Source of the DNA: Megasphaera hutchinsoni | GTDB lineage: Bacteria; Bacillota; Negativicutes; Veillonellales; Megasphaeraceae | NCBI RefSeq assembly: GCF_001553405.1 | Contig: NZ_KQ960955.1 | Location: forward strand, 1-64,000 | DNA: 64,000 nucleotides | Reading direction: 5' to 3' | In this document: positions 56,659 to 64,000 of the stretch, piece by piece | How the letters are laid out: every line of letters starts with the position of its first letter | Position numbering within the stretch: position 1 is the first letter of the stretch | The notes under the pieces: model-generated | What the model was told of the DNA's origin: nothing | Database searches by the model: none | The model's input: the letters and a program-made list of their open reading frames with translations, nothing else | Program-made: the position numbers and the translations under genes

Positions 56659-58308
56659 TTATATTTCTTTTAAAATATGAATAATCTCATTCATCGTCTT
56701 TTTGCCAAAATAAACTGCGTTATCATTAATAACCATGCACGGTACACTCATGATACGATATTTATCTTTTAATTCAGGAAAATGTTGTAAGTCAAACATT
56801 TCCGCTTTAATATTATCAGCAACCGCCGCTAATCGTTGCGTTTCTTGTACTACTGCTGGGCACATCGTGCAAGATAAGGATACAAGGATCTTAATATCAA
56901 ATTGTTTATCCGTTTTCTTTAATTCTTCTAACCCCCGCTTGGTTTCTTCATCCAATGCTTGACCTGGTCCAGCAACGTTATACATCGCTAATATGAATGA
57001 ATTAAACTCATGTCCACTAGGAACTCCGTGAAACGCAATACCAGTTAAAGTACCATCCTCTTTTGCTAACGAAATGTAAGGTACTTCCGATGCAGCTAAT
57101 GTTTCTTCTTGTACTTTTATATGTGCACTTAATACAGCCAATTCCTGTACCGCTTCTTTTACTTCTTTCGTTAAAGGATGATCATTGACATGTAATTTCA
57201 GTATAACTGTATGGTCAAATTTTTCTAAAATAGGTTTTAATTGATCACGAATTTCATCTGTTAAGAAGGATCCAGCTGCCTCATTGCGAATTGTCGTTTC
57301 TTCTGTTGACTTTGGTGCCACGGGATGTACAGGCGTCTGCGGAAATTTAGGCAAATTTAATTTTTTGTGCATGATACCACAATATTTCAATGAAGATGTT
57401 GCTGCAATTGCACCATCAGCCGTTGCAGTTACAACTTGACGTAATGTTTTTACGCACAAATCACCAGCTGCATACACACCATCTACACTTGTTTTTTGTT
57501 CTAAATCAGTAATAACATATCCCTTTGGATCTAATTTAACCGATTCACCAAATAAAACAGCATTAGGCTGATGCCCGGCAAACACAAAAATGCCAAACGT
57601 ATCACCCTGAGGTGCATCATAACGCCATGTTGTTCCTTCTTTTCTATTTTTAAACTCAGCATAACGTAAAATGCCATCGTCACCCCCAGCCTGTACTATT
57701 TCCGATGTGTAATGTACAGAAATCATAGGGTATTCTTTTAACTCTTCTACTAATGCTGGGTCACAATCAAATTTAGGTTTTTTTACCAAAATTGTAATAG
57801 ACTTAGCATATTTAGTCAAAAAGATACTTTCGTCTATTGCTGCTGCACCTGAGCCGACAACAAAAATATCTTTTCCTGTAAAAAATTCGCCATCACAAGT
57901 AGCACAATATGCAACGCCACGCCCACGAAATTCTTTTTCACCTTTAAATCCAACGCTTTGTGGGTTGGCACCTGTAGCTAAAATAACAGCTAAAGACTGA
58001 TAGTCTCCTTGTTTCGTATGTACTACTTTAATATCGCCCTCTAATTCTAAGCCTGTAACTTCTGTTTCTAGCCACTGTGCTCCAAATGATAATGCTTGAG
58101 CATGCATTAATTCCGTTACTTCTTTACCCGTTGTATTCGGTACGCCAGGATAGTTGACCAAAGCACCAGCTTCCGTAATTTGTCCGCCGATTTCGCCTTT
58201 TTCAATGACTAACACTTTTCCTCGTGCACGTGCTGCGTAAATAGCAGCAGTTAAACCAGCTGGGCCACCACCAATAATAACGAGGTCATACATTTGATCT
58301 GTATTCAT
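56659..58308 (-). CDS. AhpF-like flavoprotein, thioredoxin-reductase then thioredoxin-fold domain
   Basis: A 549-residue fusion. Residues 8-310 are thioredoxin reductase-like: FAD loop IIGGGPAGLTAAIYAAR, redox centre CATCDG, NAD loop VVGSGAAAIDES, VYAAGDLC. Residues about 345-549 are a tandem thioredoxin-fold like the AhpF N-terminal domain, with CTMC redox site and VPCMVIND cis-Pro. In classical AhpF the order is reversed (thioredoxin folds first). Directly downstream of ahpC, so it should reduce AhpC with NAD(P)H. Confidence 0.88.
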   Translation of the reverse strand: MNTDQMYDLVIIGGGPAGLTAAIYAARARGKVLVIEKGEIGGQITEAGALVNYPGVPNTTGKEVTELMHAQALSFGAQWLETEVTGLELEGDIKVVHTKQGDYQSLAVILATGANPQSVGFKGEKEFRGRGVAYCATCDGEFFTGKDIFVVGSGAAAIDESIFLTKYAKSITILVKKPKFDCDPALVEELKEYPMISVHYTSEIVQAGGDDGILRYAEFKNRKEGTTWRYDAPQGDTFGIFVFAGHQPNAVLFGESVKLDPKGYVITDLEQKTSVDGVYAAGDLCVKTLRQVVTATADGAIAATSSLKYCGIMHKKLNLPKFPQTPVHPVAPKSTEETTIRNEAAGSFLTDEIRDQLKPILEKFDHTVILKLHVNDHPLTKEVKEAVQELAVLSAHIKVQEETLAASEVPYISLAKEDGTLTGIAFHGVPSGHEFNSFILAMYNVAGPGQALDEETKRGLEELKKTDKQFDIKILVSLSCTMCPAVVQETQRLAAVADNIKAEMFDLQHFPELKDKYRIMSVPCMVINDNAVYFGKKTMNEIIHILKEI

Positions 58309-58325
58309 GACAATCGCTCCATTTC

Positions 58326-58889
58326 TTAGAGCTTACCAACTAAATCAAAGCTAGGTTTCAATGTATTTTCACCTGGTTTCCATTTCGCTGGGCACACTTG
58401 ATCGCCGTGTTCTGCTACAAATTGAGATGCTTCTACTTTACGCAATAATTCTTCTGCGTTACGCCCCACACTACCAGCATTTACTTCGTAAGCAACAATT
58501 TTTCCTTCAGGATTAACAATAAATGATCCCCGTTCTGCCATTCCTTCACTTTCAATATATACTTCAAAATCTTTAGCTAATACTGCACGAGGATCACCCA
58601 ACATTGGATACGTTACCTTGCCAACTGCTGTCGATGTTTCATGCCATGCTTTATGTACAAAATGGCTATCGCAAGATACACTAAATACTTCACAATTAAT
58701 AGCTTGGAACTTACTATATAACCCTGCTAAATCTTCTAATTCAGTTGGGCATACAAAAGTAAAATCTGCTGGATAAAAAACAAAAACAGACCATTTTCCT
58801 AATATATCTTTTTTAGAAATTTCTTTAAATTCTCCATTTTGATATGCTTGTACTTTAAAATCTGCAACTTCTTTATTAATTAATGACAT
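58326..58889 (-). CDS. ahpC: Peroxiredoxin AhpC
   Basis: A 187-residue 2-Cys peroxiredoxin. ATG at 58889 follows AAGGAGG. Peroxidatic Cys in FYPADFTFVCPTELEDLA, resolving Cys in GDQVCPAKWKPGE. Reduces peroxides; 17 bases upstream of its AhpF-like partner. Confidence 0.95.
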   Translation of the reverse strand: MSLINKEVADFKVQAYQNGEFKEISKKDILGKWSVFVFYPADFTFVCPTELEDLAGLYSKFQAINCEVFSVSCDSHFVHKAWHETSTAVGKVTYPMLGDPRAVLAKDFEVYIESEGMAERGSFIVNPEGKIVAYEVNAGSVGRNAEELLRKVEASQFVAEHGDQVCPAKWKPGENTLKPSFDLVGKL

Positions 58890-58944
58890 AATACGTACCT
58901 CCTTTATATTAAATGTCAAAAACTATATCATCTCTGACACGTTT

Positions 58945-58973
58945 ATGATAACAGTGTATTTTCTATTTGTCAA
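58945..58973 (-). promoter_or_regulatory. ahpC promoter
   Basis: TTGACA (58973-58968), 17-base spacer, TATCAT (58950-58945). Confidence 0.8.
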
Positions 58974-58985
58974 TAATGATTATTC
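58971..58985 (-). promoter_or_regulatory. PerR/Fur-family box over the ahpC -35
   Basis: GAATAATCATTATTG, a 7-1-7 inverted repeat close to the PerR consensus TTATAATNATTATAA (10 of 14), overlapping the -35 box. Peroxide control is the usual rule for ahpC; inferred. Confidence 0.5.
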
Positions 58986-59008
58986 ATTTCATTATTTTAT
59001 TTAGTAAT

Positions 59009-59053
59009 AAAAGAGCACTATAATGTCTTTTATACATTATAGTGCTCTTTTAT
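59009..59053. terminator. Terminator after the CBS-domain gene
   Basis: Perfect 15-bp stem (59011-59025/59035-59049) with T-run on both strands. Confidence 0.85.
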
Positions 59054-59057
59054 CTTT

Positions 59058-59528
59058 TTATTCTTCGCCAAACTCTTTATATAACTCATCCAAAATATGA
59101 TAACGTGTCACAATACCAATGACGCGTTTATCTTTAACAATAGGTATAACTTTTAAATGTTCTGCCACCATAACACCAGCTAATTGTTCTACATCAGCAT
59201 CAGGTGAGGCGATAATAACATCCTTCGTCATCATATCACCCGCAGTACAAGCCATTAATTTTTTAAATCCTCTATTATACTTGCTAATTCCGCTATAATA
59301 AATGCTAGCACCTAATAAGTTAACATAATGAGGTACATGAGGCTTTATTTTTTTATACAACAAATCTGCATCCGTAACAATACCTACCAACACTTGGTCC
59401 TCATCTACAATAGGAATGGCCGAAACTTTACTTTTTACAAAATAATGAACTAAATCAAATACAGTTGTGTCTATACTAGCCGAAATAAACACTTTTTCCA
59501 TAATGTCTGCTGCTGTTCGTTTTTGCAT
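59058..59528 (-). CDS. Tandem CBS-domain protein
   Basis: A 156-residue protein made of two CBS domains: AADIMEKVFISASIDTTVFD...AIPIVDEDQVLVGIVTDADLL and AGDMMTKDVIIASPDADVEQ...VIPIVKDKRVIGIVTRYHIL. ATG at 59528 follows GAGG. Such stand-alone pairs bind adenine nucleotides; target unknown. Confidence 0.9.
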   Translation of the reverse strand: MQKRTAADIMEKVFISASIDTTVFDLVHYFVKSKVSAIPIVDEDQVLVGIVTDADLLYKKIKPHVPHYVNLLGASIYYSGISKYNRGFKKLMACTAGDMMTKDVIIASPDADVEQLAGVMVAEHLKVIPIVKDKRVIGIVTRYHILDELYKEFGEE

Positions 59529-59610
59529 GATAACCACCTCTTTGTCTATCTAAAAAATATATCTCTATTAATAACATTATACCAAACTATATAAAAATCC
59601 TTTTTATTTT

Positions 59611-60090
59611 TTACCAATGATACGGTTCGTGCCGCTGTATTTTGTGAGCTCGATATAATTGTTCTACTAAAAGTAGTCGAATCATTTGATGGGTAAGTGT
59701 TATTCGACCAAAAGAAATACACCTATCTGCACGTTGTCTCACTTTATCAGATAAGCCAAAAGGTCCCCCAATAATAAAGGTAAAATCACTATTTCCACCT
59801 ACAGTAAGCTCCCCTAATTGCAATGCTAATTGTTCAGAAGATATCAGCTCTCCTTGTACATCCAGTGCATACACATAGGAATTATCTTTAATAGCTCGAA
59901 CCATTTTTTCGCCTTCTTTATCTAATATCCTAACTCGTTCAGCCAAAGAAGGGCGATCCGGCATTTTTTCTTCTGAAAACGAAGTCATTGTCACATGAAC
60001 ATATGGTTTTAGGCGCTTTAAAAATTCATCTATACCTAGCGTAATATATTTTTCTTTAATCTTCCCAATCGTTATAATATGATACTTCAT
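59611..60090 (-). CDS. rlmH: 23S rRNA pseudouridine1915 N3-methyltransferase
   Basis: A 159-residue SPOUT methyltransferase. YHIITIGKIKEKYI start, FIIGGPFGLSDKV SAM knot, and the closing RLLLVEQLYRAHKIQRHEPYHW signature. Two bases after htrA. Confidence 0.96.
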   Translation of the reverse strand: MKYHIITIGKIKEKYITLGIDEFLKRLKPYVHVTMTSFSEEKMPDRPSLAERVRILDKEGEKMVRAIKDNSYVYALDVQGELISSEQLALQLGELTVGGNSDFTFIIGGPFGLSDKVRQRADRCISFGRITLTHQMIRLLLVEQLYRAHKIQRHEPYHW

Positions 60091-60092
60091 AA

Positions 60093-61181
60093 TTACTCCT
60101 GTATTGGCATTTCAGCTAATTGAACTAGCATAGATAAGTATGTTCCTTCACGATATACAGTAATTTTAACACGTTCACCAATATGATGTTTTTGTAAAAT
60201 TCGCTGTACTTGACTCATCTTGTCTACACGCTGATCATCTATAGCAGTCATAATATCACCCACTTGAATATCCCTAGAATGTGCGATCGTACGATATACT
60301 AATATCCCTTTTATTGGCAATTGTAGCCCACCACGCGTAGCCATTTCATAATCAACACCAATAAAACCTAAATAAGGTCGTTGTACTCTACCATTTTTAA
60401 TTAAAGCTTGAATAATCGGACGTGCCCCATTTATAGGAATCGCAAACCCCAGTCCTTCAATACCTTCTTTAGCAATTTTAGCACTATTAATACCAATAAC
60501 TTTTCCTGTTACATCTACTAATGCCCCTCCAGAATTACCCGGATTAATCGCTGCATCAGTTTGAATTAATTGAAATGTTTCGCCTAACGTGCCAACTGTA
60601 CGATGAACAGAACTAATCACCCCCGTTGTAACTGTTCCTTGAAATTCTAGTCCCAAGGGATTACCAATAGCAATTGCCGTTTCTCCAACCTGCAAAGCAT
60701 CACTATCACCCAAAGTAGCCACGGGTAAGTGTTTCGCCTTAATTTTTACCACTGCCAAATCAGTCAATGTATCTTTCCCCACAACTCTCCCCTCATAGGT
60801 TTTACCATCAGACAATGATACCATTACTTTACGTGCCCTACCTACTACATGTGCATTCGTAACAATATATCCATCTTGAGAAAAAATAATCCCCGAACCA
60901 ACCCCTTCTCGAATCGATACTGCCCCATCAAAAGGATCTTGATTATATACTCTAGTAGTAATCCCTACAACAGCCGGTTCAACTTGCTTTACTGCTTGTA
61001 CAATAGGCGTCTGTTTACTATGTTGTATAGATTGTTCAGCTGTCGCTACGATGCTATTTCTATTTATTGACCCAGCAGTGCTATAATCATAAATCTCACG
61101 CCAATAAAAACCTCCAATACTGCCTATGAAAATAAATAGAATACCTAAACATGCCAATATAGTGCGTTTATATTTTATCAT
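60093..61181 (-). CDS. htrA: HtrA/DegP-type serine protease
   Basis: A 362-residue S1C protease. ATG at 61181 has GGAG 6 bases ahead. One N-terminal membrane anchor (TILACLGILFIFIGSIGGFYW), catalytic triad His in VTNAHVV, Asp in TDLAVVKI, Ser in NPGNSGGALVD, then one PDZ domain (YLGFIGVDYEMATRGG). Extracytoplasmic quality-control protease. Overlaps the upstream MBL gene by 14 bases. Confidence 0.94.
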   Translation of the reverse strand: MIKYKRTILACLGILFIFIGSIGGFYWREIYDYSTAGSINRNSIVATAEQSIQHSKQTPIVQAVKQVEPAVVGITTRVYNQDPFDGAVSIREGVGSGIIFSQDGYIVTNAHVVGRARKVMVSLSDGKTYEGRVVGKDTLTDLAVVKIKAKHLPVATLGDSDALQVGETAIAIGNPLGLEFQGTVTTGVISSVHRTVGTLGETFQLIQTDAAINPGNSGGALVDVTGKVIGINSAKIAKEGIEGLGFAIPINGARPIIQALIKNGRVQRPYLGFIGVDYEMATRGGLQLPIKGILVYRTIAHSRDIQVGDIMTAIDDQRVDKMSQVQRILQKHHIGERVKITVYREGTYLSMLVQLAEMPIQE

Positions 61182-62118
61182 ATACATCTCCTCTATCCTT
61201 CTTTACCACTGCTGCTTTCATACCAACAGCACCATGTTGACTGGCCAATCGTAATACAATATCTTGCCCCATTACTTTGCCCCCTTGTGATAAGACCTTA
61301 CGAATGGTTTGTATTGCTAATGTAGGTGTATTATTGTGTTCACTTCTATGTGCTAAAATAACTTTCATTAAGCCCTGTGCCGGTATCCCCCTCAAAAAGC
61401 GTCCAGCTGTTCCATTGGATAAATGCCCTTGTTGCCCTAATATCCGTTGACGCAAATGATATGGATATGGTCCACTTCTCACCATTTGTTCATCATGATT
61501 CGCTTCCAAAATTAAAATATCGGAATACGCTGCATTGTCTTGAACAACTGGCGTTAACATGCCTAAATCCGTTGCTAACGTAATTTTTGTATGGCCAAAA
61601 TACACAGAATACCCAACCGGTCGTATTGCATCATGTGAAATAGAAAAAGGAACTACCTTAATATCTTTTACCCCTGTTGTTTTCATCAGCGGCATAAATC
61701 GATTACGGTGTGTTGTAATAGCTGAATCTAATACACTCCATGTTTCTGCCGTAGTATAAATGGGCATCTTGGATCTTTTAAGCAAAGTGGCTAATCCTTT
61801 TACATGATCAGCGTGTTCATGTGTTAAAAATACTGCATCAATATCATCCACCGTATATCCATAGCGTTTCAACCCCTGAATAATCCTACGTGTGCTAATC
61901 CCTACATCAATTAAAACTTTCGTTTTACCACACCGAATAAACGCACAATTTCCCTGGCTTCCACTAGCTAACATACCCACAAAGCAATCCTTTGTTTGTG
62001 CTTCACCCAATATTTCTAAACCGGTATCCTGCGTTTTTATAGCAGGTACTTTTTGTTCTTCCCGTTTTGCACGTATACACTGGGCTAATTGCTGCAACGC
62101 TAATTCACTATCCTCCAT
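61168..62118 (-). CDS. MBL-fold hydrolase (WalJ/YycJ-like)
   Basis: A 316-residue metallo-beta-lactamase-fold protein. ASGSQGNCAFIRC and the metal motif LTHEHADHVKGL mark the YycJ/WalJ family, and htrA-rlmH follow as in many Firmicutes, though the WalRK two-component genes are absent here. Odd: about 46 N-terminal residues precede the usual FxxLASGSxGN start. AAGGAGG before the ATG supports the long form. Confidence 0.88.
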   Translation of the reverse strand: MEDSELALQQLAQCIRAKREEQKVPAIKTQDTGLEILGEAQTKDCFVGMLASGSQGNCAFIRCGKTKVLIDVGISTRRIIQGLKRYGYTVDDIDAVFLTHEHADHVKGLATLLKRSKMPIYTTAETWSVLDSAITTHRNRFMPLMKTTGVKDIKVVPFSISHDAIRPVGYSVYFGHTKITLATDLGMLTPVVQDNAAYSDILILEANHDEQMVRSGPYPYHLRQRILGQQGHLSNGTAGRFLRGIPAQGLMKVILAHRSEHNNTPTLAIQTIRKVLSQGGKVMGQDIVLRLASQHGAVGMKAAVVKKDRGDVYDKI

Positions 62119-62240
62119 AAAAGCCTCCTTGCTCCGTCCCCTACTAAAACTAATGTATAGATATTTCTATTTTACTGAATCATCCTACATTAGTTTTGTC
62201 TGCTCTCACATTTTTACATTATATCATATACAAGAAAAAA

Positions 62241-62271
62241 AAATCATGACCTTCTATGGTCATGATTTTTT
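62241..62271. terminator. Terminator overlapping the deoC-like stop codon
   Basis: ATCATGACC (62243-62251) pairs with GGTCATGAT (62258-62266); the stem includes the stop codon, A- and T-runs on both sides. Confidence 0.85.
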
Positions 62272-63027
62272 CTCCTCTGCTTGTTGCTGCTGTAAATAGT
62301 AAAATAACTCTTGTTCCGTCATATTTTCAAACGGATTCGTTTCATCCCATCCTTTATATAATCCTGCAGCTTCTGCCTCAGCCACCGCAGCCCGAACTAA
62401 CTGTTTCCCTTCAATCGTAGATAAACATATTGCCCCAACATCAATCAGTTGTTTTGCTAACTCATAATCATCCACCTTGCCGCCAACTTTTACGGCTAAT
62501 TTGCCTTCACTCGCTTTACTTAACAACAAAACATCATCTACTTGTGGAACAGTCTGTGAAAATTGAGTAGACGTACGCACGGCTGAAATTCCCGCATTAG
62601 CAGCCATACGACATACTCGTGCAGTTTCATATGCATTCAGCAATCCCGTTTCTACAACAGCACATACAGGATGACCTGCGGCATTTTTTACCACCCGCCG
62701 CATATCTTCCGTAACATAATCCCATTCGCCACACTTCGCACGACCAACTGCAATTACCATTTCAATGCTATCAGCACCATGAGAGATAGCATATGCACAT
62801 TCTTCTGCTTTAGCCGTCAATGCCATTGCACCTAACGGATAGCCTACTGTAGCGATAAGTTCTATCGGCTGAGATGTGATTAAACTTTTTGCATAAGATG
62901 TATACATAGAATTTACAATAATTCCTCGATAATGAAAGCGAATTGCTTCTTCACACAATTTTTTAATATCACCTGGCATCGTTTCTGCTGCAACCTGCAT
63001 ACTTTCAATATATGCCATAATATTCAT
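62260..63027 (-). CDS. DeoC-like aldolase-fold protein with altered active site
   Basis: A 255-residue TIM-barrel protein clearly of the DeoC (deoxyribose-phosphate aldolase) family: TVGYPLGAMALTAKAEE, VVETGLLNAYETARVCR, VRTSTQFS, AVKVGGKVDD. But the Schiff-base Lys of the KTSTGF motif is Arg151, the Asp of the EVDMVI motif is Glu89, and the N-terminal DHT motif is absent; the second Lys (Lys180) is kept. Normal DRP aldolase chemistry is therefore doubtful. GAGGTG before the ATG. Stand-alone gene with its own terminator. Gln-rich C-terminal tail. Confidence 0.8.
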   Translation of the reverse strand: MNIMAYIESMQVAAETMPGDIKKLCEEAIRFHYRGIIVNSMYTSYAKSLITSQPIELIATVGYPLGAMALTAKAEECAYAISHGADSIEMVIAVGRAKCGEWDYVTEDMRRVVKNAAGHPVCAVVETGLLNAYETARVCRMAANAGISAVRTSTQFSQTVPQVDDVLLLSKASEGKLAVKVGGKVDDYELAKQLIDVGAICLSTIEGKQLVRAAVAEAEAAGLYKGWDETNPFENMTEQELFYYLQQQQAEEKKS

Positions 63028-63103
63028 ATTATCACCTCAAGACAATCAACCATTAGTGTTGTTAGTATATCATACAGAAGATAAAAAGTCACGATTACAT
63101 AAA

Positions 63104-63134
63104 AATACCGTCTTTGCAATGCAAAGACGGTATT
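63104..63134 (-). terminator. Terminator after tRNA-Ile
   Basis: 14-bp perfect stem (63104-63117/63121-63134), 3-base loop, then TTTTT on the minus strand. Confidence 0.85.
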
Positions 63135-63136
63135 CA

Positions 63137-63213
<77 letters not shown>

Positions 63214-63231
63214 ATGACTAATGACTTATTT

Positions 63232-63259
63232 AGTATAACATATATAATTTTGTTGTCAA
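63232..63259 (-). promoter_or_regulatory. tRNA-Ile promoter
   Basis: TTGACA (63259-63254), 16-base spacer, TATACT (63237-63232) with TG extension. Confidence 0.8.
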
Positions 63260-63304
63260 GTATAGATGGCAACTAATAAAATAAATTTTATATCAAATAA
63301 AAAT

Positions 63305-63338
63305 AAAGCGAGCAAGAATTATCCCCTGCCCGCTTTAC
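63305..63338 (-). terminator. Terminator after the GlcD-family gene
   Basis: AAAGCGGGCA arm pairs with TTGCTCGCTTT on the minus strand, followed by ATTTTT. Confidence 0.75.
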
Positions 63339-63352
63339 ATTTATAAGAGTTC

Positions 63353-64000
63353 TTATTCTACTGGAACTTCGTCATTAATGCTAATAACTTTTCCTGGATT
63401 CATAATGTTCTTCGGATCCAATGCTTTCTTAACAGCTTTCATCAAGCGCAATTCCAAAGGATTGCCGTATTTTTCAAGCAAAGCTTGACGTTTATAGCCA
63501 ATCCCGTGTTCGCCAGAAAGACGTCCACCGTATTCAACAACAATTGCATAGATTTCGCCTTGAATCTTAGGCAACATTTCGTTCCATTCTTCTTGTGACT
63601 TGTCATCTTTCAAGATATCAATATGAACGTTCCCATCGCCGCAGTGACCAGCACAATGCATTGCTACGTTATATTTTTCAGCCAACCGTGAAATACGTTG
63701 TACTGCTTCTGGAATCATTGTTAAAGGTACAACAATATCTTCCATCGAGAATACTAAGCTACGAGCACGGTCTGCTTCCAAATACGCTTTACGAGATTTC
63801 CAAATGATAGCGGGGTTTGCCACCAATACATCCAATGCCTTATTTTTACGAGCCAGTTCATCAATAATTTCACATTGTTCATCCAACGTATCTTCACTAT
63901 CTCCAGAAATCTGAATAATAATATAGTTACCATTGTCGGAATGTTGTAATTTTTCATTCAAGAATATTTCTACCTGTTTAATAGATGCATTATCCATAAA
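63353..64000 (-). CDS. FAD-linked oxidase, GlcD/D-lactate dehydrogenase family (C-terminal part)
   Basis: The frame stays open to the right edge, so at least the FAD-binding N-terminal half is missing. The 216 visible codons are a FAD-oxidase C-terminal domain: DIVVPLTMIPEAVQRI, the metal/substrate site MHCAGHCGDGNVHIDI, YGGRLSGEHGIGYKR and ALDPKNIMNPGKVI. Such enzymes oxidise D-lactate or glycolate. A partner for the lactate permease is inferred. Confidence 0.9.
   Translation of the reverse strand, partial: FMDNASIKQVEIFLNEKLQHSDNGNYIIIQISGDSEDTLDEQCEIIDELARKNKALDVLVANPAIIWKSRKAYLEADRARSLVFSMEDIVVPLTMIPEAVQRISRLAEKYNVAMHCAGHCGDGNVHIDILKDDKSQEEWNEMLPKIQGEIYAIVVEYGGRLSGEHGIGYKRQALLEKYGNPLELRLMKAVKKALDPKNIMNPGKVISINDEVPVE

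Overview
This window reads as a chromosome segment from a diderm Firmicute (class Negativicutes, probably a lactate-using Veillonellaceae-type bacterium). The reasons are mixed: Firmicute gene order and signals (a T-box leader, A-type promoters, strong AGGAGG ribosome sites, a ruvCAB-spoIID-queA-tgt-yajC-secDF cluster) sit beside outer-membrane features (a trimeric autotransporter with an ESPR signal peptide, TonB/ExbB/ExbD, a type IV pilus-like system). Lactate permease and a GlcD-type FAD oxidase fit lactate metabolism. The genus is inference only.

Layout. 1-3.8 kb: the 5' part of a YadA-like adhesin, running off the left edge, with an unusual palindrome over its promoter. 4-14.1 kb: lactate permease, a DUF1858 protein, dGTPase, a 27-residue membrane peptide, thiolase, a PotE-like antiporter and an OPT-family transporter. 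14.2-18.4 kb: an iron/haem operon exbB-exbD-tonB-flavodoxin-hutW (leftward) with a Fur-like box at its promoter. 18.5-26.1 kb: a compact twelve-gene type IV pilus/type II secretion operon (ATPases, platform, prepilins in G-H-I-J-K order, peptidase, PilM/N/O-like). 26.2-43.6 kb: tRNA-Val, a small repeat protein, then housekeeping operons (secDF, yajC, tgt, queA, ruvCAB, rpmF, a TGS/uridine-kinase-like protein, upp, rpiB, tsaC/sua5, prmC, prfA, rpmE). 43.8-46.4 kb: a methionine T-box controlling metY-metA (O-acetylhomoserine route).

47.6-54.9 kb is the most striking part: an AT-rich three-gene defence island (fused double adenine methyltransferase, AlwI-family restriction enzyme, and an AAA_13 ATPase with zinc-hook and RloC/PrrC-like C-terminal residues) set exactly at the 3' end of guaA and bracketed by about 186-bp imperfect direct repeats that carry the last guaA codons and its terminator. 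No integrase is present.

54.9-64 kb: guaA, a peroxide module (AhpC plus a domain-swapped AhpF-like reductase), a CBS protein, rlmH-htrA-walJ, a DeoC-like protein lacking the Schiff-base lysine, tRNA-Ile, and the C-terminal part of a GlcD-family oxidase running off the right edge. No CRISPR array, rRNA gene or recognisable insertion sequence was seen.
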